Assembly (NCBI GenBank): GCA_025765595.1
Contig: JAIVFH010000205.1
Location: 1-50,828 of the forward strand
DNA from: Obelidium mucronatum
Taxonomy: Eukaryota > Chytridiomycota > Chytridiomycetes > Chytridiales > Chytriomycetaceae
DNA: 50,828 nucleotides
Direction of reading: 5' to 3'
Of the stretch, positions 1 to 13,800 are shown in pieces (position 1 is the stretch's first letter; every line of letters starts with the position of its first letter). Made by a program: the position numbers and the translations under genes. Below the pieces are notes generated by a model. It worked only from the letters and a program-made list of their open reading frames with translations. It was not told the DNA's origin and searched no databases.

Positions 1-302
1 CAGCCGTGCAAGAGGGAAGGAACCCCAGGGCAGGTGCAAGCTGCACCTAGCATCAAGTACCTTAGGGGCAGTTGCGCCCCCCTAGGAGGAAATCAAGAGC
101 CAAGTCAAAACTGCGGGGATTGAGGAGGATGAAGGGAGGGAGGAAGAGTTTGGGAGTGCAAGTCGGGGTCGTCGTGTTGGTAGGCGGGAGGCCTGCAAGG
201 GAATAGAGTAAATGGGGCCGGGCCTTGTTAAACCGTTTTAAGAAATTGGGGGGGGATTAACAGTTCGACAAAGTGTTTATTACAAAATACAGCTCATGTT
301 AT
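1..302. other. Non-coding left edge with small inverted repeats
   Basis: No convincing coding sequence. A 7-bp inverted repeat with a 3-nt loop lies at 32-48 (AGGTGCA/TGCACCT), followed at about 60-90 by an imperfect inverted repeat built from CCTTAGGGGC and GCGCCCCCCTAGG. The rest is purine-rich, ending in an A/T homopolymer at about 306-335. These could be the edge of a repeat element, but nothing identifies it. Confidence 0.35.
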
Positions 303-1430
303 TTATAAAAAAAAAATAAAAAAAAATAAAAAAAGCTTTATCTTAAGCAAAGCCGCATCCATAGTTTTTGATTCAAAGAGGGGCTTGTTTGGTTTAGAGA
401 AGAATGCATTCCAGGCTGTTTCAGAGCCTCCAAATTCAGCATTGAAAATATGGGCAAGCTCTTCAATCTGCCCATAAGATTTGGAGGCTGTACCTCGGTT
501 ACCTGTGAAGAAGGATGGCCGAGTAAGGAAGGCATCCACCCAGTTTTTGAAAAATTGGCTGGAAGTCGTTTCAGCCACAGAAGAAATCGACTGTTTCTTC
601 AATGAGAACGGGCACTCATTGTAAACAGAAGCAACAATTAACTCCCCTTTTTGACTTTGTACTGGTGCCAGGGGCATATGTTGTTGATTGCCGAAGCCTT
701 GTTGTTGAATAAAGCCCTGAGGATGAACATGTGGGATCGGCCGTTGAGGAATAGACTCCGAATTTGTTGCAGACAACTGAGGAATAAATCGCTGGGTTCC
801 ACTTGAGAGCACCAGATCAATATATGGCGCCTGCGGCTGAGGGCTTGACTGTTGTGGCAGCCCAACATTCTCATCAAATAGAAAGTCAAAGTCAAAATTG
901 TCACCCCAAGAATGAATATCCTGGGAGTTTGGATGATGATTCAATAATGGTTGATGCTGCTGAGCTGGCAGCTGCAAGTCCGGTTGGTTGTGTTGGCTCA
1001 GGTGTTGAGGAGGTCGACGAATCATCAGCTGAGGTGTGCGAGGAGGATTTATCGAAGGTTGATGGAGCTGCTGAATTGGCTGGAGCTGTGAATGGGGACA
1101 TCCACCAAGTTGTAGCTGTGGGAAAGGTTGTTGCTGAGTTCGCACGTCGTCTTTTTTTTGAGGAACAAATGCAAAAGCATTGTCAGCATTTTTGAAAGCA
1201 TCAAGAGGGGTTCCTTTAGTGTGTGTGTGTGTGTTTGAGAGAAAGCCAAACGAGCCCCGCTCTAGAGAAGTGGGCTCATTTGTTGCGCAGCATAACCCGA
1301 AGTCTGCACCACCACTTAGAGTGATGTTAGCGGGTAGAGGATAGAACACACCTGATGAGCTCTGCGTGTGGGAAGAAGGCTCATTGGTTGTGCAGCATGA
1401 CCCAAATTCTGCAGCCACCACCCCAAACAA
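303..1430 (-). CDS. Q-rich low-complexity protein, function unknown
   Basis: Open frame of 375 codons. I do not recognise the family. The first 60 residues hold an imperfect duplication (FGSCCTTNEPSS and FGLCCATNEPTS). Residues about 95-260 are very rich in Gln, Pro and His, as in transcriptional co-regulators. The last 100 residues look more globular and include an aromatic segment around WNAFFSK. The hydrophobic end (FLFFFIFFL) is read from a T-rich tract and is probably not protein, so the true 3' end may be spliced or earlier. A (GT)n run at about 1219-1233 is read as alternating Thr-His. It lies just left of a Harbinger element but has no transposase features. An uncharacterised host gene or repeat-derived frame are both possible. 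Confidence 0.45.
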   Translation of the reverse strand: MFGVVAAEFGSCCTTNEPSSHTQSSSGVFYPLPANITLSGGADFGLCCATNEPTSLERGSFGFLSNTHTHTKGTPLDAFKNADNAFAFVPQKKDDVRTQQQPFPQLQLGGCPHSQLQPIQQLHQPSINPPRTPQLMIRRPPQHLSQHNQPDLQLPAQQHQPLLNHHPNSQDIHSWGDNFDFDFLFDENVGLPQQSSPQPQAPYIDLVLSSGTQRFIPQLSATNSESIPQRPIPHVHPQGFIQQQGFGNQQHMPLAPVQSQKGELIVASVYNECPFSLKKQSISSVAETTSSQFFKNWVDAFLTRPSFFTGNRGTASKSYGQIEELAHIFNAEFGGSETAWNAFFSKPNKPLFESKTMDAALLKIKLFLFFFIFFL

Positions 1431-1856
1431 GTTGGAGTGATGTTCGGGTGGAAGGGGGGAAAAAAAAGCATTTTTTTTCTGCTATCAACAACAGGAAAAT
1501 AATAAAAGTAAATTTCGGAAGTTTTAATTATGCATGTCTTCCTTCAGAATATATAAGGGGAAGACTCATTTGAAAAGTACCTCCCAAAATTTCATCCCAA
1601 AAGAACTTGAAGAAAGTGCACAAACAAGCCAAAAATAGCTGAGGTCTGCCTTGGAGGCATTGTTTTTTTTTTGTGAGCTGTGACTTAGTTTCATAGCTCC
1701 ACGGCCGTCCAGAGGGATTGGTTCAAAGTATTGTACGTTTAAACTTTCTACAGGGCATTAGCAGAGGGGGGCAATCACCATTTGGGGAGCAGTTGGCCTA
1801 CCTATGTTGAGATAGTTTTGATATAATCATCCCTTTGAATTTTGCAGCAGAGTCAC
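1431..1856. other. Intergenic region without recognisable gene
   Basis: AT-rich spacer between the Q-rich gene and the Harbinger element. It holds homopolymer runs (T9 near 1660, A7 near 1460) and a TATATAAG-like motif near 1551. No supported reading frame was found. Confidence 0.4.
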
Positions 1857-1859
1857 AAT

Positions 1860-1877
1860 AGAGGTTTGCAGATATTC
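1860..1877 (+). repeat. Harbinger left terminal inverted repeat
   Basis: AGAGGTTTGCAGATATTC, preceded by AAT (1857-1859). The core GCAGATATTCCC recurs at about 1945-1957 inside the element, as subterminal transposase-binding repeats often do. Confidence 0.85.
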
Positions 1878-1890
1878 CCCAAATCCTTTG

Positions 1891-1933
1891 AAATCCTCCG
1901 GATCGCTAAAATTCGCTCAGATCCGGAGGATTT
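1891..1933. repeat. Subterminal 13-bp perfect inverted repeat
   Basis: AAATCCTCCGGAT at 1891-1903 is mirrored by ATCCGGAGGATTT at 1921-1933 with a 17-nt spacer. It sits just inside the left end, so it is a candidate transposase-binding or hairpin structure. Confidence 0.7.
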
Positions 1934-2119
1934 CATGTTTCCGTGCAGATATTCCCAAGCAGACTTTTGAGATCCGGTGAGATCCACCGGAACCCTGGAT
2001 TTTTCAAAATCTGTTAAAAATCTGGCGGATTTACACGTAAAATAAAATCGGGAGTTTGGTCTGGATTTATGGTGGATTTCTTGCAAAATGAGATAAGTAA
2101 TCACTTTTAATAATTAATA

Positions 2120-3547
2120 ATGAAAGCAATCAGCCTCCTCTTCATAAACAATCTTGCCCCTCCTCCCCCTATACACAAGACTCGAATCAATATTGAGCTT
2201 GCTGAGGCCCCTGCTCTGTTTTCATTGCCCCTTCCACTCAACTCCTCCAGTAAGCCAGTTCGTGGTGAGGACAAGCTGAAATCGCACGAGTGGAAGAACT
2301 TGAACCTGTACACCATGGCTTTGGAAGAGTTCCACAAAGAAGTTCGCGTTACTAGAAGAACCTTTGACTTTCGTCTTCGTCATATCAAGGCTCACCTTGA
2401 GAAGGGGCCATTAGACAATCCACGTGGGAAGCCTCGCACCCCTGCAAAGGATCAATTAAGCATGTATCTGTACTTTGTTTCTACCGGAAGTCCCCTGCGT
2501 ATGATTGGGCAATTGTTTGGATATGGAATTCATACAGTTAGTGATAGTGTGCGACGTGTTGCCCTGGCAATCATTGCGGAGTTTCAAACAGAGTATATCC
2601 AGCTCCCAGACGTGAATAACAATGCTGAGTGGGAGAGGATTGCTGCTGATTTCAGTTTGTTGGGGGGGCTTGTGTAATGTGGTTTTTTTGCTGGATGGAT
2701 ACTACATCCCATGTAACGCGCCTGCCAACAGTGAAGAGAACTTAAAGAAAGAATTCTTGTGAGTTTCTCTATTTTATTTATTTATTAATATTTGGGTGTT
2801 GTTAATCCCGCTTTCTAGGAATCACAAGGGCTTCAACTCGCTCCTTGCTTTGATGGCTTGCGATAGTAGCCACATCATCTGCAGCCTATATGCAGGATGG
2901 CCTGGCTCTGTTTCAGATTCCACTACGTTCGAAACCAGCAGTCTTGGTCAGAACATAGACCATCTTCTCCCACCCCACACAGTTATTGTTGGAGATAAGA
3001 TCTTTGCCAACAGCAACCGCCTTATAACACCTATAAAGAATGAGGCTGGATATGTGAGTGCTTTAACGTGCAATAATCAGTGTTGAATTGAAATAATTAG
3101 CCTCGGCAAACCCTTCGATACAGACGCTACAGCAAACGCCATGCCATGACAAGAGTTATTGTTGAAAATACTATTGCGCGTCTCAAAACGCGATTTCGAA
3201 TTCTGCGAAGCGCTATGGCCGTTCAACAAGAGCTGATGGTGGATATTGTGATGTCCACAGGCATCTTGCATAACATTTGTGAATTGAAGAATGAGCCCCT
3301 TGATGATGAGGAAGTGTAGGCATACATGCAACGGGAGCAAATTCTGGATGCCGAAAACCATCAATCATACTTGGAATCGTTGGAAGAGGATGGGAATTTG
3401 GATGCATCAGATGAGTTGTACATGGACCCCATCATTGATCTTGACGTGAATACTCTGTCTGGAGACTTTGCTCAACGTCATGGTCATGTTGTTGCTGATA
3501 ATTTGAAGCGGCAAGAAGCTATGGCGGAATGGTTGAACAATCAATAA
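2120..3547 (+). pseudogene. Harbinger DDE transposase (HARBI1-like), broken frame
   Basis: Three coding blocks joined by two short introns (2759-2818 and 3054-3100). The DDE signature is readable: LLDGYYIPC (first Asp), VGDKIFAN (second Asp), and VENTIARLKTRFRIL (Glu), as in the DDE_Tnp_4 family. The frame is lost once in a G7 run near 2662-2675, where one fewer G restores it. An in-frame TAG interrupts it at 3317-3319, after which the same frame continues to 3547. The catalytic residues survive, so damage looks recent. The true start is uncertain; 2120 is the first ATG in frame. In an active relative this enzyme would cut the element's ends together with the partner SANT protein. Sequencing error in the G run cannot be excluded. 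Confidence 0.8.
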
Positions 3548-3599
3548 ACATTTATTCAATGCAATTAAGCAATACATCAGCGGGCTCAAAATGCTCCAA

Positions 3600-4988
3600 T
3601 CACTCTTCAGAACTGATTGCACTGGAGGCTGAACTATCACTAGTCTCATCTTCGCTCTCACCCCCATCCCTGCTCTTTCTGCGCTTTGCTCCCCGCTTCT
3701 TCTTCATCCTCTTTGACTTCTTTTTGTTGCTGCTTTTGAGTTCCTGCATTTGCATAATCCACTTCTCATCCATCTTTGCATCCTTCTTGCGGTCGCGTTC
3801 CATGTCTTCCTGACGGAGCTCTCGATCACGTGCACGATCCGCTTGGCGCTCTTTGTACAGCTGCTTGTTCTTGGCCACTGTGTTCTTCAAAGTTTGCTGA
3901 TTTAACTGCAGAGTGGCATCTTGATTGGCAAGAATTCCTTGTTCATATTCCGTCATTTGGGTTCTTTTTCTTTTTCATTCTTTGGGAGTTGCCTTGACTT
4001 CTGGTTCAGTGTTGGATGTAGAAGCCATCTTTTTGGCTGAGGTGGGTGGTTTTTTGGCCGACGTCGGGGGAATAAAAGAGGTATTAGACACTGAAGTTAC
4101 TGTTTTTGACATTGGAAGGGGTGGAGATGGGGGATTTCCAGCTGGGGCGGCTGAATTCAAAAATGAATACGATGTATTCATCAACTCTGTCATGCTGTAA
4201 TCCTCATTTGCACTGTAGATTCCACTGGTATCGTAAATGGTGGAGTCTCCATTGCTTTCAGCGTTGTTCAACCCAAAGTCTTCAATACTGAAGGAGTTGC
4301 TTGATGAGTAGGTATTCAAGTTGCTGAGACTTCCACCAATAGATGGTTCAACTGATACATCTTCACTATCAAAATCTGATTCATCGGCATCCGCAGGTTC
4401 TTCGTTTCGCTTTTGAGGTTGAATTCCCGCACCCGAGTCTCGAATATGGACAGCACCTTTCACAGCAATGCTTCCAGTTATAAATGCAGCACATTGATCA
4501 TAGAACGGAGGTTTGTCTTTAGCTTCAGACCCTGTTCCAGTTTTTCCACTGTTTCGAGAGTGTCAAAACAAACAAACAAACAAAAGAAGATGTCATACAT
4601 ACTGTAGAGTCAGTGTATACTCAGTCACAGCTGTTTTAACTTTCTTCCATCTGGAAAGACACTTGGCTCCAGTGAGATGGATGATGTTGGGGGTACTGGC
4701 GGGAACATGCTTCTTAATCTTAGAACAAGAGATAATATGTTACTTTAAACTCATATACAGGAACAATATTACCTCCTCTGCGACTTCCATCCAAGCGTCA
4801 GCTGTGTTCTTTGCTTGCGAAAACACTCTGATGTATCTCGATGCAACATTTGGCACAAGCTGTCTCAACATTTCATCCGACCATGAAACAGATGGTACTG
4901 AGACCTTGGCTGCTTTCTTTGATTTCTTTGGTTTTGGAGAAGGTGGGTCTGAACTGTCACTTTGTGGTTCAGCTTTCTTCTTCGCCAT
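3600..4988 (-). pseudogene. Harbinger SANT/Myb-like partner protein, in-frame stop
   Basis: The second gene of the transposon, convergent with the transposase. Exons: 4773-4988, 4603-4718 and 3600-4548. The N-terminal half has a Lys/Ser-rich stretch and then a trihelix/SANT-type domain (residues about 30-112, starting at VSWSDEMLRQLVPN and including CLSRWKKVK). The middle is acidic and Ser-rich, and the C-terminus is a highly charged coiled coil (KERQADRARDRELRQEDMER) ending in Lys-rich and acidic tracts. An in-frame TGA at 3975-3977 splits exon 3, and the frame continues directly (KRKRTQ then MTEYEQ) on the far side. In this superfamily the Myb-like protein helps import the transposase and bind the ends. 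Whether the truncated form is made is unknown. Confidence 0.75.
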
Positions 4989-5105
4989 TTTTTTTGGTAT
5001 ATTTATTTATTCAAGAAAAAATCCGGCAAAATAAATCCTCATTGCAGTTAAATCCAGCACATGCGGTTTTTTCCAGAAGGATTTTTTAAGGATCTGAAAA
5101 CCACT

Positions 5106-5123
5106 GAATATCTGCAAACCTCT
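5106..5123 (-). repeat. Harbinger right terminal inverted repeat
   Basis: GAATATCTGCAAACCTCT, the exact reverse complement of the left end, followed by AAT (5124-5126). Confidence 0.85.
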
Positions 5124-5249
5124 AATGAGAAGCGCTTTAGCCAGTAGTAAAAGCACACAGCAAAATCTCCGCACATCATCGTCAGTCAAGACGATTAGTT
5201 GGTTTTCACACAAAAATGAAGTCTTTTGAAACCCAAGATTATTTTATTC

Positions 5250-7157
5250 TTACTTCTCTGTTTTTGCAGCGTGGTAATTCTTTAGAAAGAGGACTGCCAA
5301 AACAAAAGTCAAAATGGGGGCAGGTAACAGAGCCAAATAAGAAATCCTGTAAGCAGAATTGAAAGAAGCAACAAGCTCTCCCATCGCGTCATTTGTCAAA
5401 TTCGCAAACGCTGGTGCCTTTTCCCCAACAGTTTTTAAAAACTCAAACATTCCCAAAACCTCCTGCGTCTTCAGGGCCGCCTCAATACTATCACTACTAA
5501 TATTTGATGCGCGAACAAGCTCAATGACTTTGAGGAGCGCCGGAGATGTATGTGAAACTTGGTTGTTGATGATTGTCCCAGTCACAGAAACTCCAATCGC
5601 GCCTCCAAGAATCACAGCCGTACTCGCCACACTTGAAACAATGGCGACATATTCGGGAGGAGCTGAAGCTTGCAACCCAACAACGCGAGTTTGAAAAACA
5701 CAACCAAATCCCAAGCCCAGTAGCAACAAGGAAAAGACTGTCATGGGGAGTGAAGAGTCGGCATTCAAATGAGCAGTCAAAACAATTCCTGTAACCAAGA
5801 AAAGCGGGCCAATGCGGAACCAAATCGCGTAGTTCCCGGTTCTCGAAACAGCGGCTCCAATGAAAACTGTGGCTACAACCATTCCACCTAGCAATGGAGC
5901 TAATGCAGCGCCGGCTTCTGTAGCAGTGTTTCCACGAACGACTTGGAAAAACAAGGATGTGTAATATGTTGTGGTGAAGTAAGTTGCACCTGTGCAGACT
6001 GTCATACAAGTCAACAGTCCCACATTTGGGTTCGAAAACATTGCTGGAGGGAGTATTGGATGCGCAGCTTTGAATTCATTATAGATTGCTGCTGCAGTTA
6101 AGATGCCAGAAAGAATAAAAAGGATGATAACTTGTGGTGATTTCCACTCCCAGATACTTCCTCCCAATTGAAGAGGTGTAATGAAGCACAGAATCGCAGC
6201 GAAAATAAGAGCAATGCCTGACCAATCCATTTGAGCAAGAAGATGATTCATTGACTGAGATTTTCGCTTATTGGCAGCGTTGGATGGAGTTGCAGCAGTC
6301 TTGAAAGAGAAAAGCACAAGCCCTATACTGAGGGCCAGAACCGGCAAATTAATGTAGAAGCACCACCTCCATGTAGTTCTGTCTGCAATCGCTCCTCCAA
6401 TCAATGGACCAAAGATGGAAGAAAGTCCCAAAGTAGCACCGACAAGAGACTGATACTTGCTACATACAAAAAAGAATGAAATTTTCATGTTCAGCCCCAA
6501 AACCAATCCGGCAATCCCTTTCCCCGCCTCCCAAAAAAAAAAACCCTCACTCACCCACGCTGTTGAAACGTTACCAAATCAGTCAAAATAATCAATATAC
6601 TTGCTTGGTTCCCGCCAGCCCCAAATCCAGCCAACGCCCTCCCCACAATCAACGTTTCCATATTCTGCGAAAGCGCGGAAACCAAAGACCCAACGGCCAA
6701 AAATAACATGGACACTGTAAAGACTGCTTCTCGGCCAAACACGTTCGAAAGCTTTCCACAAAAGATTCCTGAAGACGCTGACATCATCAAGTAAGAACTG
6801 CCTGTGTTTTTTTTTTTACACCATGCCAGTTCAAAGTTAGTCAGAAATGGTGAACTTGAGAGTGAAGAAAGTAAAATCACCTATCCAAGGCACAAGGTCT
6901 TGTTGTGAAAATTCAGCCACGATTGGCTTTAGAATTGGAGCAACAATCGTAAAGTCCAGACTCCCCACCACAACGGCCAAAATGAGGCCAATCACGACAA
7001 GCGTAAAACGAATCTTGTCCAACGGAACAAGAGGTGCATCTGTGTCAGAGGCGGCAGCGGCGGCGGTGGCGTCATTGTCAGTACTGGCATCAGCTCGCTG
7101 CGTCATCACTTCGAGTGGTGCTTCGACTGCTTTTGCTGAATTTGCGGTTTGGAACAT
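5250..7157 (-). CDS. MFS drug:H+ antiporter, DHA2 (14-TM) family
   Basis: Three exons (6881-7157, 6555-6801, 5250-6459) give 577 residues with all phases matching, the usual length for the 14-helix DHA2 family of multidrug exporters. Visible motifs: the loop 2-3 motif around GKLSNVFGREAVF, the helix 4 motif VGRALAGFGAGG, and the DHA2 signature WRWCFYINLP with GPLIGGAIAD before it. The first about 45 residues are a cytosolic Ala-rich tail before the first helix (FTLVVIGLILAVVVG). It probably exports toxic organic compounds across the plasma membrane or vacuolar membrane using the proton gradient; the substrate cannot be read from sequence. A TATA-like CTATATAG lies about 60 bases upstream of the ATG. 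Intact, and transcribed away from MCM6's 3' end. Confidence 0.9.
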
Positions 7158-7492
7158 TTTTTTTCAGTTTTTTTTTTGTTTCTTTCAATTTTGAGTTGTT
7201 GCGCTGAAATTCTTGAACTATATAGAGCCTGCTGGATTTAATTTTCATGAGGAGGAAGGGAGACACGCAGTATAGAATACATAATCGGTCTTTCTTTTAC
7301 GCATTGAGATCTTCTCTTTGGTTCTACGATGGGCAAGAAATGTGGCTTGGCAAGCCACAAAAACGGTGGCGTGTCATGAAAACTGAACATCATTCGACAC
7401 TTTTATTATTGGCTGCATAAATACAAAAAACAAACAAACGACAACGAACAACCCTTCGCATCCCCTCCCTCCCTCACCACGCTTTATCCCCT
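7158..7492. promoter_or_regulatory. Spacer: DHA2 transporter promoter and MCM6 3' end
   Basis: Contains CTATATAG (218-225 of the 7.2 kb block, i.e. 7218-7225) correctly placed as a TATA element for the leftward transporter gene. A T/pyrimidine-rich tract immediately before its ATG is the likely 5' UTR. No coding region. Confidence 0.5.
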
Positions 7493-10774
<3,282 letters not shown>

Positions 10775-10822
10775 TTTGTTACAAGTTTTTTTTTTTTGGA
10801 TCTTCTTTTATTATTCGGCGTC

Positions 10823-13800
10823 TCAGAAATTCCGCGTTGTTCCTCCTTCCCCTTCATGCAAATTAAAACAGTTTGCTCCAAACTGGCATTTCCCTTGAGC
10901 CCAGTAATTACATTTCCCTTTTGGTTTCATTTCTCCCCGCGGTTTCCTCTGCTGCTGTTGCTGCTGATATCCAGACTCCGCAAATCGTTTGATTCGCTGT
11001 TGTTGCTCTTCGTCGTTATCATCGTCTTCTTGTCGCGCATGTTTATTTGATGTGTTGGTGGTGAATGGAGTTCCAAAGTTGTTGGTATTCGCGTTTCCGA
11101 AGGCATTTGCTTGCTGTTGGAATGCTGCGAGTCCATTTAACAGAGATGACGGAAGCTGCTGTGGTACCGCTTGCTGCTGCTGCTGCTGTTGCTGTTGTTG
11201 CTGTTGTTGTTGCTGTTGAAGGAACGCCGGGAATGCTGGAGGAACTCCCGCCGTTGATGAAGGTATACCACCTTGCAGCTGCTGATTCCTTTGCAAGTTG
11301 CTCAACAAGGCCGCGAGGCCCGTAGGCGGTGCAGCCGTCTGCTGCTGTTGTAGAAACGACAGCGAAGGGATTCCCATAGCAATGGGTTGTTGCTGTTGGG
11401 GCTGTTGATTTTGCGCTTGCAGGAACGCCGGAAATTGCGACGACGGTGCTGGTGGTGGTGGCGGAGGGGCAGCAACTCCAAGCAACTTCAATAGATTGGA
11501 CGCGTCTGGCGTGATAGCCTTCTGCTGTTGTTGCTGCTGTTGTTGCTGCTGTTGCTGTTGTTGCAGAGCCATCAAGAAATTCAAAGCTGGAGCTGGAGCG
11601 GCAGCAGGCGGTACCCCAAGCCCAGCAAATGGAAGAGGCGTAATCGGTGCTTGAGCACCACCAGCTAGCAAGGCATTCAATCCTCCCAGTCCGCTCAAAA
11701 ACGGGAGAGGCGTTGCGGCCGCTACTGTCTGAGGTGCCGCTTGAGGCTGACTGTCACTGTCAAACAGGGGAATGTCGATAACCTCAGCATCTCTCCTACC
11801 ACCAGATAAAGACACTTCCATATCATCCTCTCCATAATCCTCATCTGGTTCTGCGGGATTGGCCGGTATATCTTCGTCAACATAGTACGAAACACTCAAG
11901 ATGCTTCGTTCCCGCGAATCTTGAGCAATAGTTTCCGGGGTGCTTGATGGAGGTGGGTAGACTTTCATCGCCATTGCTACTCAAGAAAAAAGAAACAAAA
12001 CAAAAACATCAGAATCAGGATCAACACACAAGAATAAAACGAGGTACTCACGTCTAGGAGTTTTCCAGTCAATCGCTGCCTTGATTTCTCTGTTCCCCTC
12101 CTTATGGAACGCCCTCCTTCCCTCGCCCTTCTCACTATCCCTAGCACTTTTGTTTTTGAAATGCTTTTGAAAAAAAATCAAGAAAAAAGGGGGGGTTGTT
12201 GTGTGGTCAGGTTTATGAAAGAAAAACTTGCAATTTGGAAAAGTAAAAAAGCGCACCCTATCACCCGCAGCCATCACGTCATCTTCAGTGTTAAAATATC
12301 GCGTCTTGACAAGCTCAGCTGCGAATTTAACCGCCTTCTTTTTCTTTCTTGGGTTCATGGGATCCACATCGGGAGTAATTGTACTCGAAAGAATTGACTT
12401 CACACCATGCTCGTTAAGCACCACAGCTACGGGCTCTGCTGAAACTGGGCTTTCTTCAATGGGGGACGCCTCACTGGGACTACTTGCTTTTGCTACTTTT
12501 CTGTATCGCGCATATTTCAGTTCTGGAGGTACTGCGCCTGTGGGATCTTGCAATGTCGCCGTTGGGGCAGATGCACCGGCTCCATTCTCTGAGCTTATCT
12601 CAGTTTGAATAGTGGGCCTCTTTGTCACGGTTGCCAAAAGCGATTGAGCCCGCAATGCAGCCGCAGCTGCAATTGCCTCTTCACGCTCATTTTGCATTCT
12701 TTTCCGATCTGCCGCTGTAAGCGGCGCATTAGACGCCACCGGCGCCGTCGTTGCTTCACCTCCTTGTCCCTGCTGCTGTTGCGACGTTGCACCTGTCACC
12801 AACTCTGTCCACGCCGCAGTCAATCTCTTCCCAATCGCCTTTGTCTCGGCATCGATTCCATCTGCTTTTAATACAATCTGCAACGCCTTCCCCAACTTTG
12901 AAGTTTTGATTCCTTCCAATGTCACGGGAAGCTTTTCCAACAACTCCAACAGACTTTTCAGCAAATCAAAGTGTGAGCCATCTTTGGATTCTGTCATCCA
13001 TTGGCGAAGTAAAATGAGTCCCTTGAAACCTTTGGATTGGGCGAGACTGATGTGTCGCAAAATGCAGGGGCAAGGCGGTTAAAACACTTTCACCACAAAA
13101 CACACACCAAAAAAAAAAAAGGTTATAATACCCTTGATAAAACTCATCGGATACAATTTCATCTTCTAAATTGATTCGCTCTTTCCTTTCCTGTGCGCCG
13201 TCTGCAAGAGACAGGAACTTCAAGTATCGCGTGACATGCGATGGCTCTTCAAAGTCAATATCATCCATCGTGACCGGTGGTGCCGGTTGTGGGGCTACGG
13301 GCGCCGCAAGCGTTGGTTGAAGCTGTGATGTTTCTGTAGCACTTTCTGTAGAAGGAGCGTCTGTGGAAGGGGCGTCGGTAGAAGGGGAGAGTATGACTTC
13401 AATAGGCTCATCACTGGCAGTAGACCCTTCTCGTATAAATTCAGTGGACGGCGATTGAGTTGTTCCTTTCTCTGATGAGATATTTTACATTTACGATAAT
13501 ATCTCCATCTCCAAAAAAACCTTTAACAAACCTTTTTCTTTTATCCTTCTTCTTGACATCCATTTCCGAACCTATGGTAAAAAAAAAATTGAATTAATTG
13601 AATTATGTAATAAGAAAAAAAAAATGGGGCGGTGGAGTTGATGCCTTACTTGTTCATATGTTAATCCAATTTCGTGGGCAAGAAGTTCCATTGCATCGCG
13701 ATCAGGCGTGTTATTCCGTTGAAACGTGGTTTCCATGGAATTAATTTGTTCAACCGAAAAGCCGCGTTTCGGTGCAGGCGCGGCCCGCGATGTCGACCGT

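Larger units (their letters stand above)
1860..5123. mobile_element. PIF/Harbinger DNA transposon, complete ends, inactivated genes
   Basis: A two-gene DNA transposon of about 3.26 kb. The ends are inverted repeats sharing AGAGGTTTGCAGATATTC (1860-1877, and its complement at 5106-5123). They are flanked by the same 3 bases, AAT, at 1857-1859 and 5124-5126, which fits the 3-bp target duplication of the Harbinger superfamily, although TWA is the commoner target. Inside are a rightward DDE_4-type transposase and a leftward SANT/Myb-like protein, the usual pair for this superfamily. Both genes carry reading-frame breaks (see entries), so this copy is probably non-autonomous now. The complete ends and target duplication suggest insertion rather than a relic fragment. 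Confidence 0.85.

Noticed and set aside
803..1195. 130-codon plus-strand frame
   Set aside because: It lies opposite the longer Q-rich frame and has no independent coding features; its Ala/Val/Glu bias is the complement of the Gln/Leu/His-rich strand.
10989..11219. Poly-Cys plus-strand frame
   Set aside because: It is the complement of the CAG-type poly-Gln tract of the PNUTS-like gene.
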